The notes under the pieces were generated by a model, which was not told the DNA's origin, searched no databases, and saw only the letters and a list, made by a program, of their open reading frames with translations. DNA of 64,000 bases from Dickeya undicola (GTDB lineage: Bacteria; Pseudomonadota; Gammaproteobacteria; Enterobacterales; Enterobacteriaceae): positions 124,001 to 188,000 of the forward strand of contig NZ_JSYG01000009.1 of the NCBI RefSeq assembly GCF_000784735.1, given 5' to 3'. The number at the start of each line of letters is the position of its first letter. Within the stretch, counting starts at the first letter, position 1. Shown here in pieces: positions 10,353 to 21,428 of the stretch. Made by a program: the position numbers and the translations under genes.

Positions 10353-11981
10353 ATGATGCGCATGTTAAAAAATATCACCATCAGGGCCATGCTGTTAATC
10401 ATCCTCATCGGATTGACCTTAATCTGGGGAGGGAGCGCGATTACCACTATCGTGTCATTAAATAAAATCGAGTCCTTATTGGATATCAACCAGACCGAGA
10501 AAAAGAATTACACGCTGCTGTCCAATGGCCGTGAAGCTTTTACCCAGTCCATTGCGCTGATTAACCGCAGTACGCTGTTCCAGCAACGGGGGGATAGTGC
10601 GCAAGCGCAGGCGTTGTTGCAAAACGTGCAGAGTAACCTTGATAGCACCCGAGCGCTGCTGACAGCTTTTCGCGCGGCCAGCCATGACGGCATCAACGCC
10701 ACGCTGGCGGGACAAGTCGCCGAGGCGTGGGATAACGCCATTTCCCAGGCGCTGATGCCGATGCTGAGCGCCAGCCGCGCCGGTCGTATCGACGAATACC
10801 AGCACTATTATCTGGACGTGTACCCCGCGCTGGCGCAGGCGTTTGGCAGCAAGGTGGCGCAGTACGGCGAGGCGATACAGGTCGACGACTCGTTGAGCAA
10901 AGCGAATCGTCTGGCCGCCATCAGCCGGGATGTGCTGAGCGCCGCCCTGATGTTGGGATTGCTGACATTGCTCCTGTGCGATCGCTATCTGGTTAACTAT
11001 TTGGTGAAACCGGTAGGAGATATCAAACGTCATCTGACGGCCCTGACGGAAGGGCGTCTTGGTGCGGATCTGCAGGAATTCGGCCGTAACTGCGTCGGGC
11101 AACTGATTCCCTACATCCGGCAGATGCAAGGCAATCTGCGCGATACCGTGAGTGTGATTCGTGACAGTTCGGCGGCATTGCATGTCGGTGCGAGCGAGAT
11201 TAAAAGCGGCAATGACGAACTGGCTAGCCGGACGGAAGAACAAGCCGCAGCGTTGCAACAAACCGCCGCCAGTATGGAACAGTTGAGTTCTACGGTTATC
11301 CAGAACGCGGACAACCTGAAGCAGGCAAGTAAACTGGCGCAGGAAGCCACCGAGCGCGCGCTCAGCGGCGGTGAAGCGGGTAAATCGCTGGAAGCGATGA
11401 TGAAAGGGATTTCTGACAGCTCACGTCAAATCAATGACATTATCACCCTGATCAACGGTATCGCGTTCCAGACCAATATTCTGGCGTTGAACGCGGCGGT
11501 GGAAGCCGCTCGTGCTGGTGAGGCCGGGCGTGGTTTCGCCGTGGTCGCGGGCGAGGTGCGGAATCTGGCGCAGCGTAGCGGCCAGGCGGCCAAGGATATC
11601 GGCGCACTGATTGGTGATTCCGTTCAGCGCGTTGAAGCAGGCTCGATCCAATTGACGCAGGCTGGCGCGGCAATGAGCGATATTATTAACAGCATTATGA
11701 GCGTGGATGCGTTGATCCGCGATATCGCTTCAGCGTCTGAAGAGCAGAAAAATGGCATCATGCAGGTCAGTCAGGCGGTGACAGAAATGGACAGTGTGAC
11801 CCAGCAAAACGCGGCGCTGGTAGAGGAAGCGGCATCATCGGCGGCATCGCTGGAATCCCAGGCCCAACAACTGGCGGACGCCGTTACCGTCTTCAGTTTG
11901 TCAGAAGAGGAGCACCGCTATTCCACTCACGGAATGCGGCCTTCTTCACCCCTGGCATTGGGCGCATCGCTGTCCCGATAA
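10353..11981 (+). CDS. Methyl-accepting chemotaxis protein 1 of the array (no C-terminal tether)
   Basis: A 542-residue Tar/Tsr-type chemoreceptor: TM1 about residues 11-33, periplasmic four-helix sensor about 34-190, TM2 about 193-215, HAMP to about 268, then a long cytoplasmic signalling coiled coil. The hairpin tip that binds CheA/CheW reads [20 protein letters not shown]. It differs from its four downstream neighbours in two ways: the C-terminus ends GASLSR without the W-E-T-F or W-E-K-F pentapeptide, and the sensor lacks their R-V-T-R-M motif. The start is one of three clustered ATGs (10353, 10356, 10362), with only a weak GGA upstream. The ligand is unknown. Without the tether it probably relies on neighbours for CheR/CheB access. 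Confidence 0.9.
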   Translation: MMRMLKNITIRAMLLIILIGLTLIWGGSAITTIVSLNKIESLLDINQTEKKNYTLLSNGREAFTQSIALINRSTLFQQRGDSAQAQALLQNVQSNLDSTRALLTAFRAASHDGINATLAGQVAEAWDNAISQALMPMLSASRAGRIDEYQHYYLDVYPALAQAFGSKVAQYGEAIQVDDSLSKANRLAAISRDVLSAALMLGLLTLLLCDRYLVNYLVKPVGDIKRHLTALTEGRLGADLQEFGRNCVGQLIPYIRQMQGNLRDTVSVIRDSSAALHVGASEIKSGNDELASRTEEQAAALQQTAASMEQLSSTVIQNADNLKQASKLAQEATERALSGGEAGKSLEAMMKGISDSSRQINDIITLINGIAFQTNILALNAAVEAARAGEAGRGFAVVAGEVRNLAQRSGQAAKDIGALIGDSVQRVEAGSIQLTQAGAAMSDIINSIMSVDALIRDIASASEEQKNGIMQVSQAVTEMDSVTQQNAALVEEAASSAASLESQAQQLADAVTVFSLSEEEHRYSTHGMRPSSPLALGASLSR

Positions 11982-12037
11982 TGTTTATGGCTGGGTCGTG
12001 AACGCCACGGCATCTTGCTGAGCAATCGTGTAATAAG

Positions 12038-12068
12038 AACCACCTGTCCAGTACCGGTGGTTTTTTTA
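12038..12068 (+). terminator. Terminator of chemoreceptor gene 1
   Basis: ACCACC pairs with GGTGGT around a 9-11-nt loop, followed by seven T residues. It lies 60 bp past the stop. Confidence 0.8.
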
Positions 12069-12421
12069 TGCCTGATGCGTATTCGTTCAATACGTTCCTG
12101 TTACCTGACGAGGTTAGGAACGCATGATGACAGCAATAGGTAATATTAATAAAGTGAGAAACTAATGGGTATATTAAATGAGTAGCGCGTAGATAGTTAA
12201 TAATGTGATCGTCGACGACATTGCCTTTTTTAATTTAAGGCTTGCTTAATTTTTATAGAATAGTCTTCTTAATAAATATCACAGGGCTGTAAATTGATTT
12301 GTTGAGTGACAAAAATAATAAATTGAAGTGCAAGTGCACTCGTTTAATGGGTAATGGTTTATACCGGAAGGATTAGTGCTGTGACTAAATTGCATTGCTG
12401 AGCTTACCGGATTCATCAGGG

Positions 12422-12552
12422 TTTTTCTTGTCCCAACGCGTAAATAGGTAAGTGATATTAAAGGATCTGCATGATTGCATGGTGGCAACTAACGCAGGTG
12501 ACTATTGGCTAATAGACGTGCCATGCACGCAGAGAATGATTTGGAGGCTGTC
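12422..12552 (+). promoter_or_regulatory. Leader block shared with chemoreceptor genes 3 and 4 (copy at gene 2)
   Basis: The gap 12069-12552 has no gene. Its last 130 bp carry three blocks repeated at matching distances before genes 2, 3 and 4: TTTTTCTTGTC about 120-130 bp before the ATG, GCAGGTGAC about 59 bp before it, and TTGGAGGCTGTC directly before it. A further conserved stretch, AAGGCTTGCTTAATTTT at about 12238, also recurs before gene 3. These look like a duplicated promoter and untranslated leader. I could not fit a sigma-28 promoter. Confidence 0.5.
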
Positions 12553-14229
12553 ATGAACTTCTTAAAAAATATTACTGTCAGAAAAATGATGTTAATTATC
12601 CTGGCGCTGTTTACTGTCGTGTGGGGAGTTGCAGCCGCATTTACTTTGTATTCAATTGACAATGTCAATGGTTTATTAGGTGACAATCAGGATCAAAAGA
12701 AAAGCTATGCCATTCTGGTTCACGGCAGTGATCAATCTTCCCGTGCGGTAACACGTATGTCGCGCGTACTGGAATTTATACATCAAAGCGATGTGGATAG
12801 CGCCCGCAAAACATTAAGCTCTGCGACGGATGCGCTGAACAGTGCCAAAGAAGCGTTGGTGCAGTTTAAGCAGAGTCGGCAGGTTGGTGTCAGCAATGAA
12901 CTGGTTCAGCAACTTATTGCCTCATGGGAACAGGTGCTCAGCAAGGCAGTCGAGCCGATGATGAACGACTTGAAAGACGGGCGCATTGATGAGTTTGAAA
13001 AAATATTCCTGAAGCAGTATCCAGCGATGAGTGTGGCATTTGGTGAATTAACCGAAAAATACGCTGCCGCTATCCAGTCTGACAACAGCATGATGGAGGT
13101 TGAAAGCCAACTCATGGTGAGCCGAAATGTATTACTGGCTGCACTGATTCTCGGTGTTATCGTGCTGTTCCTGAGCGACCGCTACATGGTGAATTATCTG
13201 GTCACGCCGATCGGCCAAATCAAGCGTCATCTGGAATTGCTGACTAACGGGAAACTTGGTGTAGAACTGAACGAATTCGGCCGTAACTGCGCCGGTCAGT
13301 TAATCCCCTACATCCGGGCGATGCAGCACAGTCTGCGTAATACGGTACAGACTATTCACACTAGCTCGTCGGTGATTTATACCGGCACCAGCGAAATCCG
13401 CCTGGGAAATGACGAGCTGTCGCGCCGTACTGACCAGCAAGCGGCGGCGTTGCAGGAAACCGCCGCCAGCATGGAAGAGTTGACCTCGACGGTGAAAAAC
13501 AACGCCGATAACGTGCATCAGGCACGGCAGATTTCGGACCAGGCGCAGCAAATGGCGCGGCAAGGTGGGGACATTACCGACAGCGTAGTGACCACGATGC
13601 AGAGCATTTCCGACAGTTCCCGTAAGATTGCGGATATCACCAATGTGATTAACGGTATCGCGTTCCAGACCAATATTCTGGCGCTGAACGCCGCGGTAGA
13701 GGCCGCTCGGGCTGGCGAGCAAGGGCGTGGTTTCGCGGTGGTGGCCGGGGAGGTGAGAAATCTGGCGCAGCGCAGTGCGCAGGCGGCTAAAGAAATTGAG
13801 ACGCTGATTGGCGAGTCGGTCAGCCGGGTAAATACCGGCTCGGAACTGGTGCAGGAAGCGGGTAACGCGATGAAAGTGATTATTTCCTCGGTGTCGCGGG
13901 TACACGACCTGATGGGTGAGATTTCGGCGGCCTCTGATGAACAAAGCCGGGGGATTGCGCAAATCGGTCAGGCGGTAACTGAAATGGATGGCGTGACGCA
14001 GCAAAATGCCGCACTGGTGGAGGAAGCCACCACGGCGGCGGCCTCACTGGAAGAGCAGGCGCGGAGTCTGACTGCGGCGGTGGCGGCGTTTGACCTCGGT
14101 GATGAGCCTATGACACAGCGCACCCCGCGAGTGAGTACACCGGCGCTGAAACGGCCTGCGAAAACTGCTTCGGTTAGTGCGCGGTCAGTTGTTACGACGT
14201 CCTCCCAGGAGGGGTGGGAAACGTTCTGA
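12553..14229 (+). CDS. Methyl-accepting chemotaxis protein 2 of the array
   Basis: A 558-residue Tar/Tsr-type chemoreceptor. It begins [20 protein letters not shown], with TM1 in this stretch, then a periplasmic helical-bundle sensor to about residue 190, TM2 about 194-214, HAMP, and a methylated signalling domain with tip [20 protein letters not shown]. It ends GWETF, the pentapeptide that tethers CheR and CheB. The sensor has the motif R-A-V-T-R-M-S-R-V. The ATG is set by GGAGG five nt upstream; a longer frame to 12505 lacks such a site. Its cytoplasmic half is nearly identical to those of genes 3 and 4 while the sensor differs, the pattern of recent duplication with ligand divergence. Confidence 0.93.
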   Translation: MNFLKNITVRKMMLIILALFTVVWGVAAAFTLYSIDNVNGLLGDNQDQKKSYAILVHGSDQSSRAVTRMSRVLEFIHQSDVDSARKTLSSATDALNSAKEALVQFKQSRQVGVSNELVQQLIASWEQVLSKAVEPMMNDLKDGRIDEFEKIFLKQYPAMSVAFGELTEKYAAAIQSDNSMMEVESQLMVSRNVLLAALILGVIVLFLSDRYMVNYLVTPIGQIKRHLELLTNGKLGVELNEFGRNCAGQLIPYIRAMQHSLRNTVQTIHTSSSVIYTGTSEIRLGNDELSRRTDQQAAALQETAASMEELTSTVKNNADNVHQARQISDQAQQMARQGGDITDSVVTTMQSISDSSRKIADITNVINGIAFQTNILALNAAVEAARAGEQGRGFAVVAGEVRNLAQRSAQAAKEIETLIGESVSRVNTGSELVQEAGNAMKVIISSVSRVHDLMGEISAASDEQSRGIAQIGQAVTEMDGVTQQNAALVEEATTAAASLEEQARSLTAAVAAFDLGDEPMTQRTPRVSTPALKRPAKTASVSARSVVTTSSQEGWETF

Positions 14230-14261
14230 TTCACTTCGATTGTCTCATGCTCTCTCAGAAT

Positions 14262-14290
14262 GAATGCATCGGCTTGCCGATGCATTCTAC
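14262..14290 (+). terminator. Perfect hairpin after chemoreceptor gene 2
   Basis: GAATGCATCGGC pairs with GCCGATGCATTC around TT. The T-tract after it is poor (TACTTTAT), so termination may be partial. The stem resembles those after genes 3 and 4. Confidence 0.6.
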
Positions 14291-14598
14291 TTTATGGGGA
14301 CAGCGTCATTTTTATGTAGTGGTTACCGTCAAGATGGTTACCCGGTTTTCAATAACGGGAGAAATTAAAAATAAGGAAAAACAAAGAGCCAATAACGTGA
14401 TCCTGGTCGGTTTTGCTGTTTTATTTTAAGGCTTACTTAATTTTCAAACGGTAGTCTTAACGATGAAGGTACATTGAACGTATCGCGGTCATGAGAGTGA
14501 GTACGGTGACTAAAAAGGAGTGTAGGTTTATTTCACCGTTATCATGATGGAGTAAATATTGTTATTAGCTTGTAGTAAATAATTTTATTGAATTGGGG

Positions 14599-14727
14599 TT
14601 TTTCTTGTCACAATGAGCAGCAGGTGCACAGTGATGAACAATGCATCTCTTTACACTGGGGAATACCAACTGCAGGTGGCTATAACTAAGCAAGCGCTGA
14701 TGCGCGACTAATTATCTGGAGCCTGTC
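14599..14727 (+). promoter_or_regulatory. Leader block before chemoreceptor gene 3
   Basis: The gap 14291-14727 has no credible gene. It repeats the gene 2 leader: TTTTTCTTGTC 129 bp before the ATG, GCAGGTGGC 56 bp before it, and CTGGAGCCTGTC next to it. Further up, AAGGCTTACTTAATTTT at about 14430 matches the gene 2 gap. Probable shared promoter/leader. Confidence 0.5.
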
Positions 14728-16395
14728 ATGAACATTTTACGACACATTACTGTCAGACGAATGATGTTAATTATTCTGGTGCTGTTTACCGTCATCTGGG
14801 GGATTGCATCCATTTTTACGTTGAATTCATTTAGCAGCATGAGCAGTTTGCTGAATGATGGCATGGCGCAAAAAAAGACTTATTCGGTGCTGGTTAAAGG
14901 CAACGATCAATATTTTCGTTCGGTAACCCGGATGTTGCGTGCAGTAGATTTCCTGCAAACGGGGGATACCGACAATGCACAGAAAACTCTCAGCTCCTCT
15001 GCCACTGCGCTAAAAAATAGCCAAGAGGCGCTGGTGCAGTTTAAAAGCAGCGAACATATTGGCGTGGACAAAGCTGTCGTGCAGCAGATGGCCGATGTCT
15101 GGGGACAGTTGCTGCAAAGTGGCGTGGAGCCGATGCTGACAGCAGCTAAAGAAGGTCGGATGGACGATTTTCGCCAACTGTTCCGCAAACAGTACCCGCC
15201 ATTGAGCGTGGAATTTGGCAACGTGGCGGAGAAATACGCAACGGCAATTCAGTCTGACGACGCGATTATCGCTGCATCGAAGCATATTGCCCTCAACAAG
15301 AATTTACTGTTGGTGGCCCTGATTATTGGCGTTATCGTGCTGTTCCTGAGTGACCGCTATCTGGTGAATTATCTGGTTACGCCGATTGGTCAGATCAAGC
15401 GTCATCTGGAATTGCTGACCAGCGGCAAATTGGGTGTGGAACTGGATGAGTTCGGCCGTAACTGTGCGGGTCAACTGATCCCCTACATCCGGGCGATGCA
15501 GCACAGCCTGCGTAATACGGTACAGACCATCCACGCCAGTTCATCGGTGATTTACACCGGCACCAGCGAAATCCGCCAGGGTAATGACGAGCTGTCGCGT
15601 CGTACTGACCAGCAGGCCGCCGCGTTGCAGGAAACCGCCGCCAGCATGGAAGAGTTGACCTCGACGGTGAAAAACAATGCGGATAATGTGCGTCAGGCAC
15701 GGCAGATTTCAGACGAAGCACAGCAAATGGCGCGGCAAGGTGGGGATATTACCGACAGCGTGGTGACCACCATGCAGAGTATCTCCGACAGTTCCCGCAA
15801 GATTGCGGATATTACCAACGTGATTAACGGAATCGCTTTCCAGACTAATATTCTGGCGCTGAACGCGGCGGTAGAAGCGGCACGAGCGGGCGAACAAGGG
15901 CGTGGTTTCGCGGTGGTGGCTGGAGAAGTGAGAAATCTGGCGCAGCGCAGTGCGCAGGCGGCCAAAGAAATTGAGACACTGATTGGCGAGTCCGTTAGCC
16001 GGGTGAGTACCGGGTCGGAACTGGTGCGGGAAGCGGGTAGCGCCATGGAAGTGATTATCTCCTCGGTGTCACGAGTACATGACCTGATGGGTGAGATTTC
16101 GGCGGCGTCTGACGAACAAAGCCGGGGCATTGCGCAAATCGGTCAGGCCGTGACGGAAATGGACGGCGTGACGCAGCAAAACGCGGCGCTGGTACAGGAA
16201 TCCACCATGGCGGCGGCCTCGCTGGAAGAACAGGCGCAGAACCTGGCAACGGCGGTGGCGGCGTTTGACCTCGGCGATGCACCTGCGGCGCTGCGCTCAC
16301 CGCGAGCGAGTGCTCCGGTGCTGAAACGACCGACGATGAAGGCTTCGCTGCCAGCGACGGCCAGTTCATCTAACGGTGACTGGGAAACGTTCTGA
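14728..16395 (+). CDS. Methyl-accepting chemotaxis protein 3 of the array
   Basis: A 555-residue Tar/Tsr-type chemoreceptor: TM1 about residues 9-32, four-helix sensor to about 190, TM2 about 192-212, HAMP, signalling coiled coil with tip [20 protein letters not shown], and C-terminal GDWETF tether. The sensor contains [15 protein letters not shown], close to the motifs in genes 2, 4 and 5. GGAG lies 6 nt before the ATG. The signalling half is almost the same as in genes 2 and 4. The ligand is unknown; a small polar compound is expected for this sensor fold. Confidence 0.94.
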   Translation: MNILRHITVRRMMLIILVLFTVIWGIASIFTLNSFSSMSSLLNDGMAQKKTYSVLVKGNDQYFRSVTRMLRAVDFLQTGDTDNAQKTLSSSATALKNSQEALVQFKSSEHIGVDKAVVQQMADVWGQLLQSGVEPMLTAAKEGRMDDFRQLFRKQYPPLSVEFGNVAEKYATAIQSDDAIIAASKHIALNKNLLLVALIIGVIVLFLSDRYLVNYLVTPIGQIKRHLELLTSGKLGVELDEFGRNCAGQLIPYIRAMQHSLRNTVQTIHASSSVIYTGTSEIRQGNDELSRRTDQQAAALQETAASMEELTSTVKNNADNVRQARQISDEAQQMARQGGDITDSVVTTMQSISDSSRKIADITNVINGIAFQTNILALNAAVEAARAGEQGRGFAVVAGEVRNLAQRSAQAAKEIETLIGESVSRVSTGSELVREAGSAMEVIISSVSRVHDLMGEISAASDEQSRGIAQIGQAVTEMDGVTQQNAALVQESTMAAASLEEQAQNLATAVAAFDLGDAPAALRSPRASAPVLKRPTMKASLPATASSSNGDWETF

Positions 16396-16423
16396 CGTAT
16401 TCACAATACTGGCTTTATCTTCT

Positions 16424-16460
16424 TCAATGCACCGGCTAGCCGGTGCATTTGTTTTTTATA
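16424..16460 (+). terminator. Terminator of chemoreceptor gene 3
   Basis: AATGCACCGGC pairs with GCCGGTGCATT around TA, then TGTTTTTTAT. A clear rho-independent terminator, related in sequence to the hairpins after genes 2 and 4. Confidence 0.88.
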
Positions 16461-16739
16461 CGCCAAACTGCTCACCACGAAGCGCGACCTCTGGATAGCG
16501 TGAGACGGTTAATGAGACGCCTGCGCACTTTAATAATTTCTTATCGCTTCTATACTCGTTTGACACAGACTGAAATATTTGGAAACCAGATGTTGAGCAC
16601 CAGCGATGCCGTCGGGCTGGTGCGGCTGTGCCGTTCTGGTGTCGAGTTGAATATCATTTTGATTTTTCAAACAGTATTCGTACCAGAAACCGTCATTGTC
16701 GGGACTGACGTTTTCCGATGATTTTTGTTGAGTCCGCTA

Positions 16740-16868
16740 TTTTCTTGTCAGGGTATGAAGTGGATGGCTGTGGCGAGGGATGCGTCTGGCTACAGTCAGG
16801 GTTGACCCAACGCAGGTGGCTACTATTAAACATGTGCTTAACGCGCGATTCATTGTCCGGAGCCTGTT
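16740..16868 (+). promoter_or_regulatory. Leader block before chemoreceptor gene 4
   Basis: The gap 16461-16868 holds no convincing gene; small open frames there lack family features. TTTTCTTGTC lies 129 bp, GCAGGTGGC 57 bp, and CCGGAGCCTGTT immediately before the ATG, as in the gaps before genes 2 and 3. Confidence 0.5.
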
Positions 16869-18536
16869 ATGACTTTTTTAAGAAATATTACGGTCAGAAG
16901 AATGATGCTGGTAATTCTGGCACTGTTTACCGTTATCTGGGGTATCGCCTCTATTTATACATTGAATTCTTTCAGCGGTATGAACAGCTTGCTGGATAAC
17001 ACAATAGAACAAAAGAAAAGCTATTCGAATCTGGTCACTGGCAATGATCAGTATTTCCGCTCGGTAACACGGATGATGCGGGTGGTCGATTACCGGCAGG
17101 CTGGTGATACTGACAATGCGCAAAAAACGCTGATCTCGGCGACCACCGCCCTGAAAAATAGCGAAGAGGCGCTGGCGCAGTTTAGAAGCAGCGGGCATGT
17201 TGGTGTGGATGAAGCACTGATGAAACAGATGATTGATGTCTGGAGCCGACTATTGCAGAACGGCATGGCTCCGATGTTGGCAGCGGTTAACGAAGGTCGG
17301 AATGCTGATTTCCAGCAGCTTTATCGCCAGCAATATATGGCGCTAAGCGTGGAGTTCGGCGATGTAGCGAATAAATACGTCAACGCTATCCAGTCGGACA
17401 ATACCATCACGGCGTTGAAGGAACACATTGCCTTTAATAAAAACGTGTTGGTGGTTGCCCTGATCTTTGGCGTTATCGTGTTATTCCTGAGCGACCGCTA
17501 TCTGGTGGCTTATCTGGTGAAACCGATTGGTCAGATTAAGCGTCATCTGGAATTGCTGACCAGCGGTAAGCTTGGCGTAGAGTTGGATGAGTTTGGCCGT
17601 AACTGCGCCGGTCAGTTGATCCCCTACATCCGGGCGATGCAGCATAGTCTGAGTGATACGGTGCAGACCATCCATGACAGTTCATCGGTCATCCATACCG
17701 GCACTGGCGAAATCCGTCAGGGTAATGACGAATTGTCGCGTCGTACTGACCAGCAGGCGTCTGCGCTACAGGAAACCGCCGCCAGCATGGAAGAGTTGAC
17801 CTCGACGGTGAAAAACAACGCGGATAACGTGCGTCAGGCTCGACAAATTTCGGAAGAAGCACAGCAAATGGCGCGGCAAGGCGGGGATATTACCGACAGC
17901 GTGGTGACCACCATGCAGAGCATCTCCGACAGTTCCCGCAAGATTGCCGATATTACCAGCGTGATCAACGGTATCGCCTTCCAGACTAATATTCTGGCGC
18001 TGAACGCGGCGGTGGAAGCCGCGCGGGCTGGCGAGCAGGGGCGTGGTTTTGCGGTGGTGGCCGGGGAAGTGCGCAGTCTGGCGCAGCGCAGTGCGCAGGC
18101 CGCCAAAGAAATTGAGACGCTGATCAGTGAATCGGTTGGCCGGGTGAATACCGGGTCTGAGCTGGTGCGGGAAGCCGGTAGTGCCATGGAGATGATTATC
18201 TCTTCGGTGTCGCGGGTGCATGACCTGATGGGGGAAATTTCGGCGGCGTCTGACGAACAAAGCCGGGGCATTGCGCAAATTGGTCAGGCCGTGACGGAAA
18301 TGGACGGCGTGACGCAGCAAAACGCCGCGCTGGTACAGGAAGCCACCACGGCAGCGGCCTCGCTGGAAGAACAGGCGCAGAATCTGGCGGCGGCGGTGTC
18401 GGCGTTTGACCTGGGGAATCGGGGCTCACTATCATCACCTGCCCGCATTGCTGCTCCGGCGTTAAAACGGCCTGAACTAAAACGACCTGCATTGAAAGCA
18501 GCGTCCTCCTCTCAGGGAGACTGGGAGACGTTCTGA
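16869..18536 (+). CDS. Methyl-accepting chemotaxis protein 4 of the array
   Basis: A 555-residue Tar/Tsr-type chemoreceptor laid out as gene 3: TM1 about 9-32, helical sensor with [17 protein letters not shown]2 about 192-212, HAMP, signalling domain with the standard tip, and C-terminal GDWETF. CGGAG lies 6 nt before the ATG. A short proline/lysine-rich linker with repeated LKRP units (about residues 530-545) precedes the tether, consistent with a flexible arm. It is most similar to gene 3 in both sensor and signalling parts, so these two are probably the youngest duplicates. Confidence 0.94.
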   Translation: MTFLRNITVRRMMLVILALFTVIWGIASIYTLNSFSGMNSLLDNTIEQKKSYSNLVTGNDQYFRSVTRMMRVVDYRQAGDTDNAQKTLISATTALKNSEEALAQFRSSGHVGVDEALMKQMIDVWSRLLQNGMAPMLAAVNEGRNADFQQLYRQQYMALSVEFGDVANKYVNAIQSDNTITALKEHIAFNKNVLVVALIFGVIVLFLSDRYLVAYLVKPIGQIKRHLELLTSGKLGVELDEFGRNCAGQLIPYIRAMQHSLSDTVQTIHDSSSVIHTGTGEIRQGNDELSRRTDQQASALQETAASMEELTSTVKNNADNVRQARQISEEAQQMARQGGDITDSVVTTMQSISDSSRKIADITSVINGIAFQTNILALNAAVEAARAGEQGRGFAVVAGEVRSLAQRSAQAAKEIETLISESVGRVNTGSELVREAGSAMEMIISSVSRVHDLMGEISAASDEQSRGIAQIGQAVTEMDGVTQQNAALVQEATTAAASLEEQAQNLAAAVSAFDLGNRGSLSSPARIAAPALKRPELKRPALKAASSSQGDWETF

Positions 18537-18561
18537 GCCGATGACAGGTCAAGGCGTTATT

Positions 18562-18590
18562 TGTGCACCGGTTTTCCGGTGCATTTTTTA
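18562..18590 (+). terminator. Terminator of chemoreceptor gene 4
   Basis: TGCACCGG pairs with CCGGTGCA around TTTT, followed by a T-run. It resembles the terminator of gene 3. Confidence 0.88.
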
Positions 18591-18873
18591 TCCAAGCGAC
18601 GGGTTTTTGGGGATGATTTTTTGTGAATTGTCAGGCGGATTCTCTCATTTTTTTCATCCCTGCCTATACTTGCAATGAGTTAACAGCAGTCGGCGGCGGC
18701 AGAAATAGTTTATTGCTGCGGGATAGGCTGATTGAGGCTGTTCTCGTTATTCGCCATCTCTTTCCCTTTGGGGAAATGGACTCTGAAAGTTATGCACAGC
18801 CGTATTTAAAACGTAACCGCTGTTCTGTTAATCAATGAACTCTGGAAATAGCCAATAACGTTCGGGAGTGATT

Positions 18874-20559
18874 ATGACCTTTCTAAGAAATATCAGCATA
18901 AGATTTATGATGCTGTTTATAATGGGTTTTTTTGTAGTGTTGTGGGGGGGCGTGTCGGGATATAGTTTGTATTCATTAAAGCAGGTCACGCTATTACTCA
19001 ATGCTAACTCAGACCAGGGAAGAACCTATAGTTATCTCACGTATGGTAATGACCAATACTTTCGGTCGGTAACACGCATGGCGCGAGTGATGGATTATTT
19101 GCAATTTAACGATGCTGAAAATGCCAAAAAAACATTAGATATGGCACTGACAGCAATCAATAACAGTAAAAATGCACTGAATAAATTTAAAGAAGCGCCA
19201 CAGATTGGTATTGATAAAAAGATTTCAGATGAAATGGTATCAAGTTGGTCAGCATTGCTTACAACGGCAATTGAACCTATGTATTCCGCCTTGCAAAAAA
19301 ATGATTTAGATACCTTCCGCAGTATATTTCGTAAGATCTACCCACCAGCCAGTTGGGCGTTTGGTGACGCAGCGCAAAAATATACGGCGATAGTGACCAG
19401 CTCTGATTTCATTAAAACGGTGAACTCACACAATAGCTGGACGCAGAATATCCTGATTCTGGCGTTGATTATCAGCGTGTCGATTTTTTTGGTTAGCGAA
19501 CGCTACCTGACTAAGTATCTGGTCAATCCGGTTGCCATGATCAAAGCACATCTGGGGCAGCTCATCGCGGGGCGATTGGATCTGCATCTTGCGGAATTTG
19601 GCCGCAACTGTGCTGGGCGTATTATTCCAGATATCAAACAGTTGCAACATAGTTTGAAAGATACTGTCTCGTTGATTCGTGATACCGCTGAGGGGATTTA
19701 TCAGGGGGCGACCGAAATCAGGCAAGGCAATAATGACCTGTCTGGTCGAACCGAACAGCAAGCCTCGGCATTGCAGGAAACCGCCGCCAGTATGGAACAG
19801 CTCAGTTCCACCGTGCAGCACAATGCGGAAAACGTGCATCAGGCAACCAAGCTGGCGCATGAAGCCACCGATGCAGCGAAGCAAGGCGGGAAAATTACCG
19901 ATAGCGTGGTGGAAACCATGGACAGTATTACCGCCAGCTCCCGCAAAATTGCCGATATTACCTCCGTCATCAACGGTATTGCCTTCCAGACCAATATTCT
20001 GGCGCTGAATGCTGCGGTGGAAGCTGCACGAGCCGGTGAGCAGGGGAGAGGATTTGCGGTGGTGGCCGGAGAAGTGCGTAGTTTGGCACAGCGTAGTGCG
20101 CAGGCGGCCAAAGAGATCGAGGGGTTGATCGCTGAATCGGTATCTCGGGTGGACATCGGATCATCGCAGGTCAAACAGGCGGGGGACGCGATGGGGACGA
20201 TTATCACTGCCGTGTCGCATGTTAGCGACCTGATAGCGGAAATAGCCTCGGCATCGGACGAACAGAGCCGGGGGATTTCGCAAATCGGGCAAGCGGTTAA
20301 CGAAATGGACGGCGTAACCCAGCAGAACGCCACACTGGTGCAGCAGGCGATGGCGGCGATTACCTCGCTGGAAGAGCAGGCGCGGCAATTGACGCAGGCT
20401 GTCGAGGTATTCCATCTTGGGTCTGAACACCAGACAACCGCCGCGCGTACACGTCCGGCGGATAACATGGCGTTGAAGCGCCCAGCACTGAGGGGCTCTA
20501 CCCCGGCGCTGCCACCAGCCCGCCAGGCTAACGGGCAGGATAACTGGGAAAAATTCTGA
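18874..20559 (+). CDS. Methyl-accepting chemotaxis protein 5 of the array
   Basis: A 561-residue Tar/Tsr-type chemoreceptor with TM1 about 9-32, helical sensor with [17 protein letters not shown]2 about 193-213, HAMP, signalling tip [20 protein letters not shown], and C-terminal NWEKF tether. GGGAG lies 5 nt before the ATG at 18874; a GTG two codons upstream overlaps that site and is rejected. The first half of the gene is AT-richer than the rest and its cytoplasmic part is less similar to genes 2-4 than those are to each other. The gap before it (18591-18873) lacks the spaced leader blocks of genes 2-4, so control may differ. Confidence 0.93.
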   Translation: MTFLRNISIRFMMLFIMGFFVVLWGGVSGYSLYSLKQVTLLLNANSDQGRTYSYLTYGNDQYFRSVTRMARVMDYLQFNDAENAKKTLDMALTAINNSKNALNKFKEAPQIGIDKKISDEMVSSWSALLTTAIEPMYSALQKNDLDTFRSIFRKIYPPASWAFGDAAQKYTAIVTSSDFIKTVNSHNSWTQNILILALIISVSIFLVSERYLTKYLVNPVAMIKAHLGQLIAGRLDLHLAEFGRNCAGRIIPDIKQLQHSLKDTVSLIRDTAEGIYQGATEIRQGNNDLSGRTEQQASALQETAASMEQLSSTVQHNAENVHQATKLAHEATDAAKQGGKITDSVVETMDSITASSRKIADITSVINGIAFQTNILALNAAVEAARAGEQGRGFAVVAGEVRSLAQRSAQAAKEIEGLIAESVSRVDIGSSQVKQAGDAMGTIITAVSHVSDLIAEIASASDEQSRGISQIGQAVNEMDGVTQQNATLVQQAMAAITSLEEQARQLTQAVEVFHLGSEHQTTAARTRPADNMALKRPALRGSTPALPPARQANGQDNWEKF

Positions 20560-20570
20560 TCCGGCCTGAT

Positions 20571-20606
20571 CGCTCGCCGTGTTCGTGGTAACGGAGACGG
20601 CGAGCG
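20571..20606 (+). terminator. Hairpin after chemoreceptor gene 5
   Basis: CGCTCGCCGT pairs perfectly with ACGGCGAGCG around a 16-nt loop 11 bp past the stop. There is no T-tract, so it may stabilise the 3' end rather than terminate on its own. Confidence 0.45.
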
Positions 20607-20759
20607 TGGTGTGTGTCGTGGTCAGAACGGTGGCAAGTTGAAGTCTTTTCATCAGTCATGACGCACAATCACTGGATAATCATCATACACTCCATTAGAG
20701 TTGTGGCCGACGTTAGCCCCAGGCAACGTCAGACTGAGAGACACCTGCTGGAGAAAAAC

Positions 20760-21428
20760 ATGTCGGTTGTATTAACCAAAGAAGCGGCTATGGTTCACGA
20801 GGCGCTGCTGGCGCGTGGCCTGGAAACCCCTCTGCGCGGCAAGATGCTGGAGAGTGAAACCCGTAAGCGCCTCATCGCTGAGCACATGACGGAAATCATG
20901 AACCTGCTGAATCTCGATCTGGAAGACGATAGCCTGGCAGAAACGCCTCACCGCATCGCCAAAATGTATGTAGAAGAGATCTTTTCCGGTCTGGATTACG
21001 CCAATTTCCCGAAAATCACCATTATCGAAAACAAAATGAACGTGGATGAAATGGTGACGGTGCGCGACATCACCCTGACCAGCACCTGCGAGCACCATTT
21101 TGTGACCATCGATGGGAAAGCCACGGTGGCGTACATCCCGAAAGAGGGCGTGATTGGGCTGTCTAAAATTAACCGCATTGTGCAGTTTTTCTCCCAACGT
21201 CCACAAGTGCAAGAGCGCCTGACTCAGCAGATTCTGGTGGCGTTGCAGACACTGCTCGGCACCACCAACGTGGCGGTGTCGATTGACGCGGTGCATTATT
21301 GTGTCAAAGCGCGCGGCATTCGCGACGCGACCAGCGCCACCACCACCACGTCGCTGGGCGGCCTGTTCAAGTCCAGTCAGAATACCCGGCAGGAGTTCCT
21401 GCGCGCGGTACGCCACCATCAACACTGA
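20760..21428 (+). CDS. folE: GTP cyclohydrolase I
   Basis: A 222-residue cytosolic enzyme that converts GTP to 7,8-dihydroneopterin triphosphate, the first step of folate synthesis. Zinc ligands are visible at Cys110 and His113 in TSTCEHHF and at the Cys of VHYCVKARG. The C-terminal [20 protein letters not shown] is typical. GGAG 7 nt before the ATG sets the start; the open frame extends upstream without family similarity. It is followed by yeiB, as in E. coli. Confidence 0.96.
   Translation: MSVVLTKEAAMVHEALLARGLETPLRGKMLESETRKRLIAEHMTEIMNLLNLDLEDDSLAETPHRIAKMYVEEIFSGLDYANFPKITIIENKMNVDEMVTVRDITLTSTCEHHFVTIDGKATVAYIPKEGVIGLSKINRIVQFFSQRPQVQERLTQQILVALQTLLGTTNVAVSIDAVHYCVKARGIRDATSATTTTSLGGLFKSSQNTRQEFLRAVRHHQH

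Noticed and set aside
12361-12420. Possible sigma-28 promoter (TAAA-N16-ACCGGATT) before receptor gene 2
   Set aside because: The spacing and -10 match poorly with TAAA-N15-GCCGATAA, and the same place before genes 3 and 4 has no equivalent.
16443-16999. Small open frames in the gap before receptor gene 4
   Set aside because: They overlap conserved leader sequence and the start of the receptor gene, and have no family features.
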